DNA of 64,000 nucleotides from Sulfitobacter sp. S190 (GCF_025141935.1 NZ_CP081120.1:1922001-1986000), one strand, 5' to 3'. Counted from the stretch's first letter, positions 37,319-48,400 are shown. Numbers and translations are program-made. Notes: generated by a model from the letters alone, not told the origin.

Positions 37319-37347
37319 GCCGCAGGCCAAACGCCTGCGGCTTTTTT
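37319..37347 (+). terminator. Intrinsic terminator after the bactofilin gene
   Basis: 9-bp stem GCCGCAGGC/GCCTGCGGC with a short loop, then six Ts. Confidence 0.93.
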
Positions 37348-37389
37348 CGTTTTGCGACCAGCAGGTCATGGGAAGGGAACGCCAGATAC

Positions 37390-37416
37390 AAAAAAGGCGC
37401 CCCTAGCGGGACGCCT
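37390..37416 (-). terminator. Intrinsic terminator after the cyclophilin genes
   Basis: Stem GGCGCCCC/GGGACGCC (one mismatch) with a run of As on the plus strand, giving Ts for minus-strand transcription ending at 37444. Confidence 0.8.
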
Positions 37417-37443
37417 CTTCCATCAATCATGTCGCAGTAATAC

Positions 37444-37998
37444 TTACTCGACCACTGTCACTTTTTGCATCACATCGGGATCGCCGACAACTGCGCCGTT
37501 TCCACCTGTGCCGCGCTTGATCGCGTCGACGACGTCCTGTCCTTCGGTGACCTTGCCCACAACGGTGTACTGGCCGTTCAGGAAGGGCGCCTCATCAAAC
37601 ATGATGAAGAACTGGCTGTTGGCAGAATCGGGGTTTTGCGCCCGCGCCATGCCAACGACGCCTTTTTCATAGGCCACGTCAGAAAACTCGGCTGGCAGGT
37701 CCGGCATGTCCGATCCGCCCGTTCCGGCCCGACGCGTATCTGCGCCGACCTTGCCAAACTGAACGTCACCAGTTTGTGCCATGAAGCCGTCAATCACGCG
37801 GTGGAACACGACGCCGTCATACGCGCCCTGCTCTGCGAGCGTGGTGATGCGTTCCACGTGCTGGGGTGCCACGTCTTCCAACAGGTCAATCTTGACCGTG
37901 CCGTTTGCCTCGCCCGCGATTTCGATCTCCAGACCGGAAGCCAGTGCCCCGGTCCCGATCAAAGCCGACACAGCGGTTGCCATCCACAGATTACGCAT
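37444..37998 (-). CDS. Peptidyl-prolyl cis-trans isomerase, cyclophilin type, exported
   Basis: 184 residues. The start [20 protein letters not shown] is a signal peptide with cleavage probable after ALA, so the enzyme acts in the periplasm. Cyclophilin motifs are [16 protein letters not shown] (catalytic Arg), [10 protein letters not shown] and [12 protein letters not shown]. It is translated in overlap (8 bases) with the upstream cytoplasmic cyclophilin gene, to which it is clearly related, so the pair probably arose by tandem duplication. Confidence 0.95.
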   Translation of the reverse strand: MRNLWMATAVSALIGTGALASGLEIEIAGEANGTVKIDLLEDVAPQHVERITTLAEQGAYDGVVFHRVIDGFMAQTGDVQFGKVGADTRRAGTGGSDMPDLPAEFSDVAYEKGVVGMARAQNPDSANSQFFIMFDEAPFLNGQYTVVGKVTEGQDVVDAIKRGTGGNGAVVGDPDVMQKVTVVE

Positions 37999-38497
37999 CT
38001 GCGGCCACCTTGACGCTGATCATGCGATCAGGATCCGCAGGTGGTTCGCCGCGCGTCAGCGCATCCACATGCTCCATACCTTCAATGACCTGACCGTAGA
38101 CGGTGTATTGACCGTTCAGGAAATCGTTGTCCTTGAAGTTAATGAAAAACTGGCTGTTGGCCGAGTTCGGGTTCGCGGAACGCGCCGCGCCCAGACTGCC
38201 ACGGGCATGGGGGATCTTAGAAAATTCTGCGGGCAGATCGGGCTTGTCCGACCCACCGGTCCCCGCCATGCGCGGGTTGTAGTCTTTTTCCATGTTGGCG
38301 TGCTGCACATCGCCTGTCTGGGCCATGAAGCCGTCGATCACCCGGTGGAAGGCCACGTTGTCATAGGCGCCGGCGCGGGCGAGTTCCTTCATGCGGGCGG
38401 TATGTTCGGGTGCCACGTCGGGCAACAGCTGGATGGTGACGGTTCCGTCCTTGAGCTCCATCAGGATGGTGTTTTCTGGGTCTTTGATCTCGGCCAT
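37991..38497 (-). CDS. Peptidyl-prolyl cis-trans isomerase, cyclophilin type, cytoplasmic
   Basis: 168 residues without a signal peptide ([20 protein letters not shown]). [37 protein letters not shown] and [17 protein letters not shown] are cyclophilin blocks. It assists folding in the cytoplasm. The pair with an exported copy gives one isomerase for each side of the membrane. AGGAGCGCCC precedes the start. Confidence 0.95.
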   Translation of the reverse strand: MAEIKDPENTILMELKDGTVTIQLLPDVAPEHTARMKELARAGAYDNVAFHRVIDGFMAQTGDVQHANMEKDYNPRMAGTGGSDKPDLPAEFSKIPHARGSLGAARSANPNSANSQFFINFKDNDFLNGQYTVYGQVIEGMEHVDALTRGEPPADPDRMISVKVAADA

Positions 38498-38626
38498 TGG
38501 GCGCTCCTGCGGTTAATCGTTACGCGTTACCTAAGCCGCGCGACGCAGATTGCCAAGCCACGCATTGACGCGGGGGGATATAACGGCAAAACAACGCGTG
38601 AAACTTGCTTTTTGAAAGGAATGACC

Positions 38627-39811
38627 ATGGGCTGGAAATCGCTGGACGATATGGATCTGTTGGGCAAACGGGTCCTGGTGCGTGTCGATATCAATGTCCC
38701 CGTCGAGGACGGTCGTGTCACGGACACCACCCGCATCGACCGGATTGTTCCCACGGTGACCGATATCCTGCAAAAGGGTGGCAAACCGATGCTGCTGGCG
38801 CATTTTGGGCGCCCCAAGGGCAAAACCGTCCCTGACATGAGCCTGCGTCAGATCCTGCCCGCATTGCAGAACGCACTCGGTCAGGACATCACTTTTATCG
38901 AAACACTGGAAGCCGCCGAAGCAATGCAGGACACACCCACGCTGTCGCTGCTGGAAAACATCCGGTTCTATCCTGGCGAAGAAGCCAACGACCCGGACTT
39001 TGCGGCGCGTCTGGCCGACCTCGGCGATGTCTATTGCAACGATGCGTTTTCCGCCGCCCACCGCGCGCATGCGTCGACAGAAGCGATTGCTCGGGCCCTT
39101 CCCGCCTGTGCGGGACGTCTGATGCAAGCGGAGCTTTCCGCCCTCGAGGCCGCGCTCGCCGCGCCGGAACGTCCCGTCGGGGCCGTCGTGGGTGGCGCGA
39201 AGGTATCGACCAAGATCGCGCTGTTGGAAAATCTTGTCGGCAAGCTGGACCTTCTGGTGATCGGTGGCGGCATGGCCAACACGTTTCTTGCCGCGCAGGG
39301 CGCGCAACTGGGAGCGTCTTTGCAGGAGCCCGATTACTTCGACACGGCCAAGGACATCATGGCACAGGCCGAAAAATCCGGTTGCCGGGTGCTGTTGCCG
39401 GTTGACGGACTGGTGTCGAAAGCCTTCAAGAGCGGCGCCGATCACAAGGTCATTGCGTTGGACAACGGCACAAAGCTCGATGACGACCAGATGGTGCTTG
39501 ATGCAGGCCCCGATACGATCGCGTTGGTCAAATCCGCCTTCGAAGGGCTCAAAACGCTGATCTGGAACGGCCCGATGGGGGCTTTCGAAATACCACCTTT
39601 CGACACCGCCACCGTTGCAGCAGCCCGGGCCGCGGCAGCGCAGACCAAAGCGGGCGCGCTCATCGCCGTAGCCGGCGGCGGTGATACCGTTGCCGCGTTG
39701 AACCAGGCCGGTGCAGCCGATGATTTCACCTATATCTCTACCGCGGGCGGTGCATTTCTGGAGTGGATGGAGGGCAAGGAACTGCCGGGTGTTGCAGCAT
39801 TGCGCGCCTGA
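38627..39811 (+). CDS. pgk: Phosphoglycerate kinase
   Basis: 394 residues. The start [21 protein letters not shown] is placed at the ATG six bases after GAAAGGA; another ATG two codons earlier touches the ribosome site. [53 protein letters not shown] and the C-terminal [14 protein letters not shown] are PGK motifs. It makes ATP from 1,3-bisphosphoglycerate, the GAPDH product. Not clustered with gap here (26 kb away). Confidence 0.97.
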   Translation: MGWKSLDDMDLLGKRVLVRVDINVPVEDGRVTDTTRIDRIVPTVTDILQKGGKPMLLAHFGRPKGKTVPDMSLRQILPALQNALGQDITFIETLEAAEAMQDTPTLSLLENIRFYPGEEANDPDFAARLADLGDVYCNDAFSAAHRAHASTEAIARALPACAGRLMQAELSALEAALAAPERPVGAVVGGAKVSTKIALLENLVGKLDLLVIGGGMANTFLAAQGAQLGASLQEPDYFDTAKDIMAQAEKSGCRVLLPVDGLVSKAFKSGADHKVIALDNGTKLDDDQMVLDAGPDTIALVKSAFEGLKTLIWNGPMGAFEIPPFDTATVAAARAAAAQTKAGALIAVAGGGDTVAALNQAGAADDFTYISTAGGAFLEWMEGKELPGVAALRA

Positions 39812-39941
39812 CACCTCGGCACAGCTGCCGCAGGGTCAAAAAAGTGGATCGCCTTTGGTTAAAGGGGATTCACAGCACGAATCATCTATGCCATAACCGT
39901 CTCATGCCCCCGATCAAGAGGGGCCGTCAGAGGCAGACATC

Positions 39942-40232
39942 ATGAGCAGACCGGCATTTGGCCCGCTGATTTTCTTCGCAATTGCGTTCGCACTGAGCCT
40001 GTATTTCACGTTTGCAGCCGTGCAGGGTGACTTTGGCCTCTTTCGCCGTGCCGAAATCCTTGCCGAAGCCGCTGATCTGCGCATCCAGCTCGACGCGGTC
40101 AACGCCGATGTCGCGCGGATGGAGAACCTCACGCGGCGACTTTCTGACGATTATCTCGATCTCGACCTGCTTGATGAGCGCACCCGCAAGGTGTTGGGTA
40201 TGGTCCGCGCGGACGAAATCGTCATCCGCTGA
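39942..40232 (+). CDS. ftsB: Septum formation initiator FtsB/DivIC family
   Basis: 96 residues. A short cytoplasmic start, one membrane helix (residues 7-27, FGPLIFFAIAFALSLYFTFA) and a coiled coil (LAEAADLRIQLDAVNADVAR) ending in DYLDLDLLDERTRKVLGMVR, the conserved DivIC-like tail. It forms the FtsQLB-type core of the divisome. It lies between pgk and pdhA, the usual alphaproteobacterial setting for this gene. Confidence 0.9.
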   Translation: MSRPAFGPLIFFAIAFALSLYFTFAAVQGDFGLFRRAEILAEAADLRIQLDAVNADVARMENLTRRLSDDYLDLDLLDERTRKVLGMVRADEIVIR

Positions 40233-40348
40233 CCCACGCGTTTCATTCCGGCTTTCACCCGCCGCCGATCCCGAAAGACGTAGCGTCATCCGCTGCATAG
40301 CTGAGTTGCATCCGGTGCCATAGCAATGCGGAACCGAATCCGCTATAG

Positions 40349-40371
40349 GATGGTTTAGCATTAAACTATAT
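40349..40371 (+). promoter_or_regulatory. Inverted repeat in the pdhA promoter shared with lpdA
   Basis: GGTTTA-GCAT-TAAACTATAT ending 39 bases before the pdhA ATG. The right half TAAACTATAT is identical over ten bases to the lpdA site, with the same spacer length and orientation; the left half differs outside GTTTA. Confidence 0.7.
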
Positions 40372-40410
40372 CCGCGTACCGAGAGTGGGTGCGCTAGGGA
40401 GGAATGTACC

Positions 40411-41433
40411 ATGGCAGCCAAAAAGGCGACCACCAAGGCCGCGGACAAGCCGAATGTTTCGGCTGACGAGTTGAAGGCCTATTACCGCGACATGCTGTTG
40501 ATCCGCCGGTTCGAAGAAAAGGCAGGCCAGCTTTATGGCATGGGTCTGATCGGCGGCTTTTGTCACCTCTATATCGGTCAGGAAGCGGTTGTCGTGGGCC
40601 TTGAGGCTGCGGCGAAGGAAGGCGACAAGCGCGTCACCTCTTACCGCGACCACGGTCACATGCTGGCCTGCGGCATGGACCCCAACGGCGTGATGGCCGA
40701 GCTGACGGGCCGCGAAGGTGGCTACTCAAAAGGCAAGGGCGGCTCCATGCACATGTTCTCCAAGGAGAAGCATTTCTACGGCGGCCACGGCATCGTTGCG
40801 GCGCAGGTGCCGTTGGGTGCGGGCCTCGCGTTTTCCGACCAATACCGCGGCAACGATAACGTCACCTTCACCTATTTCGGCGACGGCGCGGCGAACCAGG
40901 GCCAAGTGTACGAGACGTTCAACATGGCCGCCCTGTGGAAACTGCCGTGCATCTTCGTAATCGAAAACAACCAATACGCCATGGGCACATCACAGCAACG
41001 CTCCACCTCCAGCGCAGAAATCTGGGAACGCGGCAAATCGTTCGGCATCCCGGGCGAGGCCGTTGACGGCATGGACGTTCTGGCGGTCAAGGCCGCAGGC
41101 GAGACGGCCGTTGCCCACTGCCGTGCAGGCAAAGGGCCCTACATTCTCGAGATCAAGACATACCGTTACCGCGGCCACTCGATGTCGGACCCCGCAAAGT
41201 ACCGGACCCGCGAGGAAGTCCAGAAGATGCGCGACGAGCGCGACCCGATCGAAGCCGTGCGCAATCTGCTGCTGACCGGCAAGCATGCAAGCGAGGACGA
41301 TTTGAAAGCGATCGACAAGGAAATCAAAGGCATCGTGAATGACAGTGCCGAATTTGCCAAAACATCGCCCGAACCGGCGCTCGAAGAGCTCTGGACCGAT
41401 ATTTACGCCGACGAAATCCCGCAGGAGGCTTGA
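40411..41433 (+). CDS. pdhA: Pyruvate dehydrogenase E1 component, alpha subunit
   Basis: 340 residues. After an Ala/Lys-rich start come LLIRRFEEKAGQLYGMGLIG, GGSMHMFSKEKHFYGGHGIV and the TPP motif GDGAANQGQVYETFNMAALW ... IENNQYAM. RYRGHSMSDPAKYRTREEVQ is the phosphorylation-loop region. With PdhB it decarboxylates pyruvate and acetylates the lipoyl groups. GGAGG lies upstream of the ATG. It heads the pdhABC operon, separated from pdhB by three bases. Confidence 0.97.
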   Translation: MAAKKATTKAADKPNVSADELKAYYRDMLLIRRFEEKAGQLYGMGLIGGFCHLYIGQEAVVVGLEAAAKEGDKRVTSYRDHGHMLACGMDPNGVMAELTGREGGYSKGKGGSMHMFSKEKHFYGGHGIVAAQVPLGAGLAFSDQYRGNDNVTFTYFGDGAANQGQVYETFNMAALWKLPCIFVIENNQYAMGTSQQRSTSSAEIWERGKSFGIPGEAVDGMDVLAVKAAGETAVAHCRAGKGPYILEIKTYRYRGHSMSDPAKYRTREEVQKMRDERDPIEAVRNLLLTGKHASEDDLKAIDKEIKGIVNDSAEFAKTSPEPALEELWTDIYADEIPQEA

Positions 41434-41436
41434 TCA

Positions 41437-42816
41437 ATGGCAACCGAAATTCTGATGCCCGCCCTCAGCCCCACCATGGAAGAAGGCACCCTCGCGAAAT
41501 GGCTGGTCAAGGAGGGCGACACCGTCAACTCCGGCGACATCATGGCCGAAATCGAAACCGACAAGGCGACGATGGAGTTCGAAGCCGTCGACGAAGGGAC
41601 CATTGGCAAGATCCTGATCGAAGAGGGCACTGAGGGCGTGAAGGTCAACACTCCCATTGCCGTGCTGCTGGAAGAGGGCGAAGATGCCTCTGACATCGAC
41701 AGCGCCGCGTCGCAACCCGCCTCCGCCCCTGCCCCCGCAGATCAGGCACAAAGCTCCGAAGACGCACCCGCCGCAGGCATGGCGCATCCGGAGCCGCAGG
41801 TCGACACATCGCCCGACTGGCCCGAAGGCACCACGTTCAAACAACAAACGGTGCGCGAGGCGCTGCGCGACGGCATGGCCGAAGAAATGCGCACCGACGA
41901 AAACGTCTTTGTCATGGGCGAAGAGGTTGCCGAATACCAAGGTGCCTACAAGATCACGCAGGGCATGTTGGACGAATTCGGCCCCAAGCGTGTTATCGAC
42001 ACCCCCATCACAGAACACGGATTTGCCGGGATCGGCGTCGGTGCAGCCTTTGGTGGCCTGAAACCGATCGTCGAGTTCATGACCTTCAACTTCGCCATGC
42101 AGGCGATTGACCAGATCATCAACTCCGCCGCCAAGACGCTTTACATGTCGGGCGGTCAGATGGGTGCGCCAATGGTTTTCCGCGGACCCAATGGTGCAGC
42201 CGCCCGCGTGGGCGCCCAGCACAGCCAGGATTACGCGGCATGGTACATGCAGGTGCCCGGCCTGAAGGTCGCGATGCCCTATGCCGCGTCGGATTACAAA
42301 GGCCTGATGAAAACAGCGATCCGCGATCCCAACCCCGTGATCTTCCTCGAAAACGAAATTCTCTACGGCCGCAGCTTTGACGTGCCCGAGATCGACGACT
42401 ATACCGTCCCCTTCGGCAAGGCCCGCATTTGGCGTGAAGGCGATGATGTGACAATCGTCAGCTTTGGCATCGGAATGAGCTACGCGCTCGAAGCGGCAGA
42501 GAAGCTGGCCGAGGACGGCATCAACGCCGAGGTCATCGACCTGCGCACCCTGCGCCCCATGGACACGCCTGCGATCCTCAAATCCGTGATGAAGACGAAC
42601 CGGTTGGTCACCGTCGAGGAGGGCTGGCCGCAAGGGTCCGTCGGCAACTACATCTCCTCTGTCGTGATGCAGGAGGCGTTCGATTATCTCGATGCGCCTG
42701 TCATCAACTGCACGGGCAAGGACGTGCCGATGCCCTACGCCGCTAATCTCGAAAAACTCGCGCTCGTCACCACCGACGAAGTGATCGAAGCCGTGAAAAA
42801 AGTCACCTACAAGTAA
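41437..42816 (+). CDS. pdhB: Pyruvate dehydrogenase E1 component, beta subunit, with N-terminal lipoyl domain
   Basis: 459 residues. Residues 1-87 are a lipoyl domain ([15 protein letters not shown], lipoyl lysine K43), then an Ala/Pro-rich linker, then the E1-beta transketolase-like domain ([60 protein letters not shown]). A lipoyl domain on E1-beta is a known alphaproteobacterial arrangement. The lipoyl domain is nearly identical to that of PdhC. Confidence 0.97.
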   Translation: MATEILMPALSPTMEEGTLAKWLVKEGDTVNSGDIMAEIETDKATMEFEAVDEGTIGKILIEEGTEGVKVNTPIAVLLEEGEDASDIDSAASQPASAPAPADQAQSSEDAPAAGMAHPEPQVDTSPDWPEGTTFKQQTVREALRDGMAEEMRTDENVFVMGEEVAEYQGAYKITQGMLDEFGPKRVIDTPITEHGFAGIGVGAAFGGLKPIVEFMTFNFAMQAIDQIINSAAKTLYMSGGQMGAPMVFRGPNGAAARVGAQHSQDYAAWYMQVPGLKVAMPYAASDYKGLMKTAIRDPNPVIFLENEILYGRSFDVPEIDDYTVPFGKARIWREGDDVTIVSFGIGMSYALEAAEKLAEDGINAEVIDLRTLRPMDTPAILKSVMKTNRLVTVEEGWPQGSVGNYISSVVMQEAFDYLDAPVINCTGKDVPMPYAANLEKLALVTTDEVIEAVKKVTYK

Positions 42817-42826
42817 GGAGCGCGCA

Positions 42827-44152
42827 ATGCCCACAGAAATTCTCATGCCCGCCCTGTCACCGACCATGGAAGAAGGCACGCTTGCCAAATGGCTGGTGAA
42901 AGAAGGTGACACGGTCAACTCGGGTGACTTGCTGGCCGAAATCGAAACGGACAAGGCCACGATGGAATTCGAGGCCGTCGATGAAGGTGTCGTCGGCAAG
43001 ATCCTTATCGAAGAAGGCAGTGAAGGCGTGAAGGTCAACACCCCGATCGCGGTGCTGCTCGAAGAGGGCGAGGACGCCTCCGACATCGGTGACACATCTG
43101 CGCCCAAGCCCGACGCATCCGCGAACGCAGCCCCGGCCGAGGCATCCGAACAGACAGCCCCCGCTGAAGGATACGGACGCGGAGAGACGGCAGCCTCGCC
43201 TGCACCGGCTGCTCCGAAGGGAGCCGATGGCGCGCGCATATTTGCCTCCCCCCTCGCCCGCCGCATCGCGGCCGACAAGGGACTGGATCTGGCAGACATC
43301 AAGGGGTCGGGCCCGCGCGGGCGCATCGTGAAGGCCGACGTCGAAGGGCTCAGCAAATCCGACGCCCCGAAGGCCGACAAGGCTTCGGCACAGCAACCTG
43401 CCGCGGCCGCCGCACCCTCAGGTCCATCTGGCGACGCCATTGCGAAGATGTACGAAGGGCGCGACTACGAAGAAATCAAACTCGACGGCATGCGCAAGAC
43501 GATCGCGGCACGCTTGACCGAAGCCAAGCAGACCGTGCCGCATTTCTACTTGCGCCGCGACATCCAACTCGACGCGCTTCTCGCGTTCCGCGGACAATTG
43601 AACAAACAACTCGAACCGCGTGGCGTCAAACTTTCGGTCAACGACTTTATCATAAAGGCCTGTGCGCTGGCGCTGCAGCAAGTACCCGATGCAAATGCCG
43701 TATGGGCCGGAGACAAAGTACTCAAACTCAAGCCTTCGGATGTCGCCGTCGCCGTCGCCATCGAGGGCGGGCTCTTCACGCCGGTTCTACAGGATGCCGA
43801 CCAGAAGTCACTCAGCACCCTGTCTTCGCAGATGAAGGATCTCGCCAGCCGCGCGCGGGACCGCAAACTCGCCCCGCACGAATATCAGGGGGGCAGCTTT
43901 GCGATATCCAATCTCGGTATGTTCGGGATCGACAACTTCGATGCTGTCATCAACCCGCCGCACGGGGCCATACTTGCGGTCGGCGCTGGTGTGAAAAAGC
44001 CGGTCGTCGGCAAAGACGGAGAATTGGGCGTCGCGACCGTGATGTCCGTGACACTTTCGGTCGATCACCGCGTCATCGATGGCACTTTGGGTGCCGAGCT
44101 TCTCAACGCGATCAAGGACAATCTGGAAGCGCCGATGACGATGCTCGCCTGA
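42827..44152 (+). CDS. pdhC: Dihydrolipoamide acetyltransferase (E2) of PDH
   Basis: 441 residues. One lipoyl domain (residues 1-87, K43), an Ala/Pro linker, a peripheral subunit-binding domain ([20 protein letters not shown]), another linker and the catalytic domain ending with [20 protein letters not shown], containing the active-site HxxxD. It forms the core of the complex and transfers acetyl to CoA. Ten bases after pdhB, with AAGGAGCG. Confidence 0.97.
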   Translation: MPTEILMPALSPTMEEGTLAKWLVKEGDTVNSGDLLAEIETDKATMEFEAVDEGVVGKILIEEGSEGVKVNTPIAVLLEEGEDASDIGDTSAPKPDASANAAPAEASEQTAPAEGYGRGETAASPAPAAPKGADGARIFASPLARRIAADKGLDLADIKGSGPRGRIVKADVEGLSKSDAPKADKASAQQPAAAAAPSGPSGDAIAKMYEGRDYEEIKLDGMRKTIAARLTEAKQTVPHFYLRRDIQLDALLAFRGQLNKQLEPRGVKLSVNDFIIKACALALQQVPDANAVWAGDKVLKLKPSDVAVAVAIEGGLFTPVLQDADQKSLSTLSSQMKDLASRARDRKLAPHEYQGGSFAISNLGMFGIDNFDAVINPPHGAILAVGAGVKKPVVGKDGELGVATVMSVTLSVDHRVIDGTLGAELLNAIKDNLEAPMTMLA

Positions 44153-44160
44153 TCCTATCT

Positions 44161-44203
44161 TTCTTGGCTGGAAATACTCCGGGGGTCCGGGGGCTGGCCC
44201 CCG
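44161..44203. repeat. GC-rich intergenic repeat of the Roseobacter type
   Basis: TTGGCTGGAAATACTCCGGG then GGTCCGGGGGCTGGCCCCCG: the phrase of AATACTCCGGGGGTCCGGGGGC followed by a short complementary arm recurs downstream of genes in many Roseobacter genomes, from memory. It can fold (GGGGGC/GCCCCC). Only one copy is visible here. Confidence 0.5.
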
Positions 44204-44214
44204 TATCCCATCGT

Positions 44215-44244
44215 AAAAAAGGCCGGAGCATCACTCCGGCCTTT
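44215..44244. terminator. Bidirectional terminator between pdhC and cysE
   Basis: 8-bp stem GGCCGGAG/CTCCGGCC, five-base loop, six As on the left and three Ts on the right; stronger for cysE on the minus strand. Confidence 0.88.
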
Positions 44245-44266
44245 GCCTAATCGACCACCTGCGGGC

Positions 44267-45079
44267 CTAGTCCTCCCAAGGCCCCAGCATGTGGTTCATC
44301 GAAATCGACGGCTGATCGCACCCCGCCTCGCCCACAATGCGCGCCGGAATACCTGCAACCGTCTTGCACGGCGGCACCGCCTCCAACACGACCGATCCCG
44401 CAGCGATCCGGCTGCAATGGCCGATTGTAATATTCCCGAGCACTTTGGCACCTGCGCCGATCAGAACACCGTCACCAATCTTGGGGTGCCGGTCTTCCTC
44501 CTCTTTGCCGGTGCCGCCCAGCGTGACAGAATGCAGCATCGACACGTTGTCGCCCACCACAGCTGTCTCGCCGATAACGATCGAATGGGCGTGGTCGATC
44601 ATGATGCCCTTGCCGATCCGGGCAGCCGGATGGATATCGACACCGAAGATTTCGGAAATCCGCATCTGGAAGAAATAGGCGAGATCGAACTTGCCCTGCG
44701 TCCAGAGATAATGCCCCACGCGATAGGCCTGTATCGCCTGATAGCCTTTGAAATACAGGATCGGTTGCAACAACCGGTGGCATGCCGGATCACGCTCGAA
44801 TATCGCCACCAGATCGGCGCGAGCGGCCTGAACCAGCGTCGGATCATCCGCATAGGCTTGCTCGACGACTTCCCTGACGACCATCATCGACATCTCGTTG
44901 GAGGCCAGCTTCGCCGCGACACGGTACGACAGGGCCTTCTCGATCGAGGCATGGTGCAGGATCGTTGCATGGACAAATCCACCAATCAGCGGCTCGTCGG
45001 CCACCGCCTTTTCTGCATCGCTGCGGATCTGATCCCAGACGGGATCGACAGATGTGATCTTGCTTTGAAGTTCGACCAT
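44267..45079 (-). CDS. cysE: Serine O-acetyltransferase
   Basis: 270 residues. An all-helical N-terminal part (residues 1-145) precedes hexapeptide repeats: DIHPAARIGKGIMIDHAHSI, VIGETAVVGDNVSMLHSVTL, GDGVLIGAGAKVLGNITIGH. GGTGKEEEDRHPKIG is the CysE active-site loop. It makes O-acetylserine for cysteine synthesis. The ribosome site GAGGAG lies upstream. It follows the GTA cluster in the same direction but its start region is separate. Confidence 0.96.
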   Translation of the reverse strand: MVELQSKITSVDPVWDQIRSDAEKAVADEPLIGGFVHATILHHASIEKALSYRVAAKLASNEMSMMVVREVVEQAYADDPTLVQAARADLVAIFERDPACHRLLQPILYFKGYQAIQAYRVGHYLWTQGKFDLAYFFQMRISEIFGVDIHPAARIGKGIMIDHAHSIVIGETAVVGDNVSMLHSVTLGGTGKEEEDRHPKIGDGVLIGAGAKVLGNITIGHCSRIAAGSVVLEAVPPCKTVAGIPARIVGEAGCDQPSISMNHMLGPWED

Positions 45080-45163
45080 TGGACGGCTCCTCGAAAAAAG
45101 GTCTGTTCCCTCTATTTAACATGAAACCTCAAAACGCAAACCCTTCGGGGCGCATCAGCTCTC

Positions 45164-45451
45164 TCAACCCGCGTCCGGCCGCGCATCCAGCGCCGCCAGA
45201 ACCAGCACGTGGCACTCGCGGTATCCAGCATCGCTCAACGCCCGTCCGAAAGCATGGTCACGTCCCCGGCACGCTCCCCGCAGGCTGCCATCGCCCCACT
45301 GCGGGTGGAGCTTGCGCAAACGCTTCACGTATTTGTCCGCCGCATGGGCCTCGATCAGCAGTTGACGCGCCAGCGCCGCGCGGTCCCGCGGCGCCACGGC
45401 CAACAAACACCGCGCCGCAGCCAGCAAATCACCGGTCTGAACCGCGCGCAT
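45164..45451 (-). CDS. Small protein coupled to the end of the GTA cluster
   Basis: 95 residues from the ATG that overlaps the gp15 stop (TGATG); a GTG one codon earlier is also possible. Largely helical and basic: AVQTGDLLAAARCLLAVAPR, LARQLLIEAHAADKYVKRLR, then a His/Arg/Gly-rich middle and HVLVLAALDARPDAG. I recall similar short genes directly after gp15 in Roseobacter GTA clusters, of unknown function. Coupling implies co-expression with the megatron protein. Whether it is a virion part, a maturation factor or a host gene is open. Confidence 0.72.
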   Translation of the reverse strand: MRAVQTGDLLAAARCLLAVAPRDRAALARQLLIEAHAADKYVKRLRKLHPQWGDGSLRGACRGRDHAFGRALSDAGYRECHVLVLAALDARPDAG

Positions 45452-48400
45452 CACATGGTCAACGCGATGCGGCGGTAAGGCCCGGCGCCATAGGCTGCTG
45501 ACACCTGCGCGACCGCAATCTCCAACCCTGCCGCCCCCCCGTCGGCCGCCACGTCTTGCGCCGCATAAGTGTATTCGGGGGACGAAACGGTGACCTGCCG
45601 TACGGTTTGCCCGTTGCGCGAAATTACCAGATCATAGCTTTCGGTCTCTTCGCCCAGCGGCACCTCCATACCGTCCCAGGGATCTCCGTCGACGCGGGTG
45701 CGCCGGACCCACGACACATCAATCCCGGAATCAATGCGCATACGGGCGCGCAGATGCACCGGCACATACGGGCGCAGACCGTTACCGTCGAAAGCACGCT
45801 GCAGATGGGTATAGCTCGGATCATCTACCGACCGCAGGGCCGGACCGATCCGGAAAAACTGCGACACACGCCGCAAATTGCGCTGCAGTTCGATCTGTTG
45901 CGGCACCCCATTGAAAAGCACAACCGTAGAGCCGACAGGCCACGCCTGCGGCATCAGACCATCGGACCCGGCCTGCCCACGCAAGCGTTCGCTGAGCAGA
46001 TAAGTCTGCGGTGCCAGCAGATCGGCCTTGCGGAACTGGAAGATCTCCCAGTTGTCGCTTGACCCGTCCCCGATGGCCGCCAGATTTGCACCGCTCAAAA
46101 GCGCGGCTTCGCTTACGGTTTCAAGGGTACCGCTGAACAGCTGCACCTCCAACGGAGCGCCCCTGTCGATGAGAGCGGGGCTGGCCGCCCGCATACTGGT
46201 GCGCGTGCGCCCGATGATAGCGCGGCTCGGAAGGATTGTGTTCACGGCATAGTTTTCATCTGTCGCAGAGCTGTAGAGCGCGACACTTCCCGGCCACGGT
46301 TGTGCAGTCGCGGCGATATAGGGCGCATGGGGAACCTCGTCTCCGCGCAAGAGCGGAATATCGAGGAAGAAAGGCTCGACCGGGATCGGCGCCACAAACG
46401 CCCGTGTCGCCGCCAGATCATCCTCAAGCGGTGCGGGATCATAGACTTGCGGATCGATCCGTACCGCTTCAAGCTTCTGATACGCTCCCTGCTCTACTCG
46501 GTCCACGCGGTAGCGGGCGGGCTCTTCGTCTCCCTGCCCCGGCAACTCCACAACATCACCCGAGCGGACCGACAGGCCGCTGAGAGGCAGCGAGAACGTG
46601 ACAGTGTCGCGGGCGATGCGTGCCTCGTTCAACCATCTTTCGGTGACCTGGCGCCCTTCGCGCCGCGTCAACGCCATCGAAAACTCGCTTGCCGAAACAG
46701 CGTGGGTTTCCTCGTCAGGCAACACCGCTTCTTCGGCGATGACGTCGTAATCCCCATCGGCCTGAACGAACCGCAATCGGATCCGCCCCGAAAGTGCGGC
46801 TTCGGCATCACGTGTCTGCACCTGTACGCCGTCTTGCTCGTCACTCACGACAAACCGCTCGGGATCCAGAGGCAGCTCGCGCAACCCGTCACGCATCAAA
46901 AACGTCAGCACCCCGTCGCGCTCTACCGCATCAAACCCGAAACGGACCATCAAAGGCTGCAAGGCACTGCGTGCGTCGGCGACATCGGTGACCGCATACC
47001 CGCGCACATATCCGTGCAGACCCGATGTATCATAGGCCAGAACGCCCGCCTCGCGGCAAATCTCGTTCACCACGGATGCCAGTGTCCGTGCGGACGTGCG
47101 ACCGTTCAGCCAATGCCCCTTGGCGTAGCTCTCCCCGTCGCTCCAGAGACCGCGATTGTTGGGAAAGAAAGGAAACGGGCGCGTGTCCCACGCCCAGACA
47201 AAGGCGCGTTGCATGTCGATCATTGTACCATCGTACTCGGCACTCTGGGGGTTGTTCCGGGGTTCTGACCAATAGTCGATCGTCGCACGCAGGTACTGCA
47301 TCTGGATCAGGTCATCGCGGGCACCATCGCTGAAATGCGGCAGGCTGCTTTCGGAACTCCGCAGATCCGTGAACCTGTTGGGCTCGTTTGTACCTTTGTC
47401 GACTGCCGCACATCCGAACTCGGTAAACCACACAGGCTTCGATGACGGCTGCCATTGCGTTGGATCATTCAGCCGCACACCGCCAACGCGGTTGTGATGC
47501 AGATTGCTCCACCAGTTGCGGATATCCTTGTAGCGGTAGATCCACGGCTCATCAAAAGCACCGTCGGTAATCGGCTCGCGTATCTGCGCCTCGCGTTCCT
47601 CTTCGGACGGGTAATACCAATCGTAACCTTCACCGCCCTCGATGTTGGATTGCAAATAGCCTAGCGCGTGGATGTCATCCCAAGACTGCGCATCAAGGTG
47701 ATCGACGCCTTCGCGCCAATCCGACAGGGGCATATAATTGTCGATCCCGATGAAATCGATGTTTTCATCCGCCCAAAGGAGATCGAGGTGGAAAAAATGG
47801 TCACCGCTTCCGTCCTGCGGTGTAAAGCCGAAGTATTCGCTCCAGTCCGCCGCATAGCTGAGGCGCGTGTCGGGCCCGAGGATACTGCGTACCTGCGCCG
47901 CGAGGTCCCTAAACGCGTCTACGGCGGGGAATGTCTCGCGGGAACTACGGATCTGCGTAAGCCCCCGCATTTCCGACCCGATACAAAACGCATCGACCCC
48001 GCCAGCAGCGGCGCACAGGGCGGCATAATGCAGGATGAACCGCGACAGGCTCCATTCCTGCGGACCGGTGTAGCGCACGCGGTCACCTTCAATGCGGAAA
48101 TCCTGTGCAGAGGCGGTCCCGAAGAACCGTTGCACATCAGCGGCCGCCTCTGCGGTTTGGTCCGCACTACCTTCACGTCCTGGCGCACGGTCGAGCGTGA
48201 TACGCCCCCGCCAGGGCAAAGCCGCTTGCGATTGTGCATCGCTATAGGGATCGGGCAGCGTGTTTTGCCCTGTCTGGTCCATCAGGATGAAAGGATAGAA
48301 CATGACTGCCTTGCCAGCGGCGTTCATGGCCCGGATGGCCTCGACCACGGACTGGTCCGCAGGGGTGCCACCGTAAATCGGGCGGTCATCCTCAGCCCTT

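Noticed and set aside
41434..43440. 668-codon minus-strand frame opposite pdhB/pdhC
   Set aside because: Antisense shadow created by codon bias; repeats mirror the lipoyl domains.
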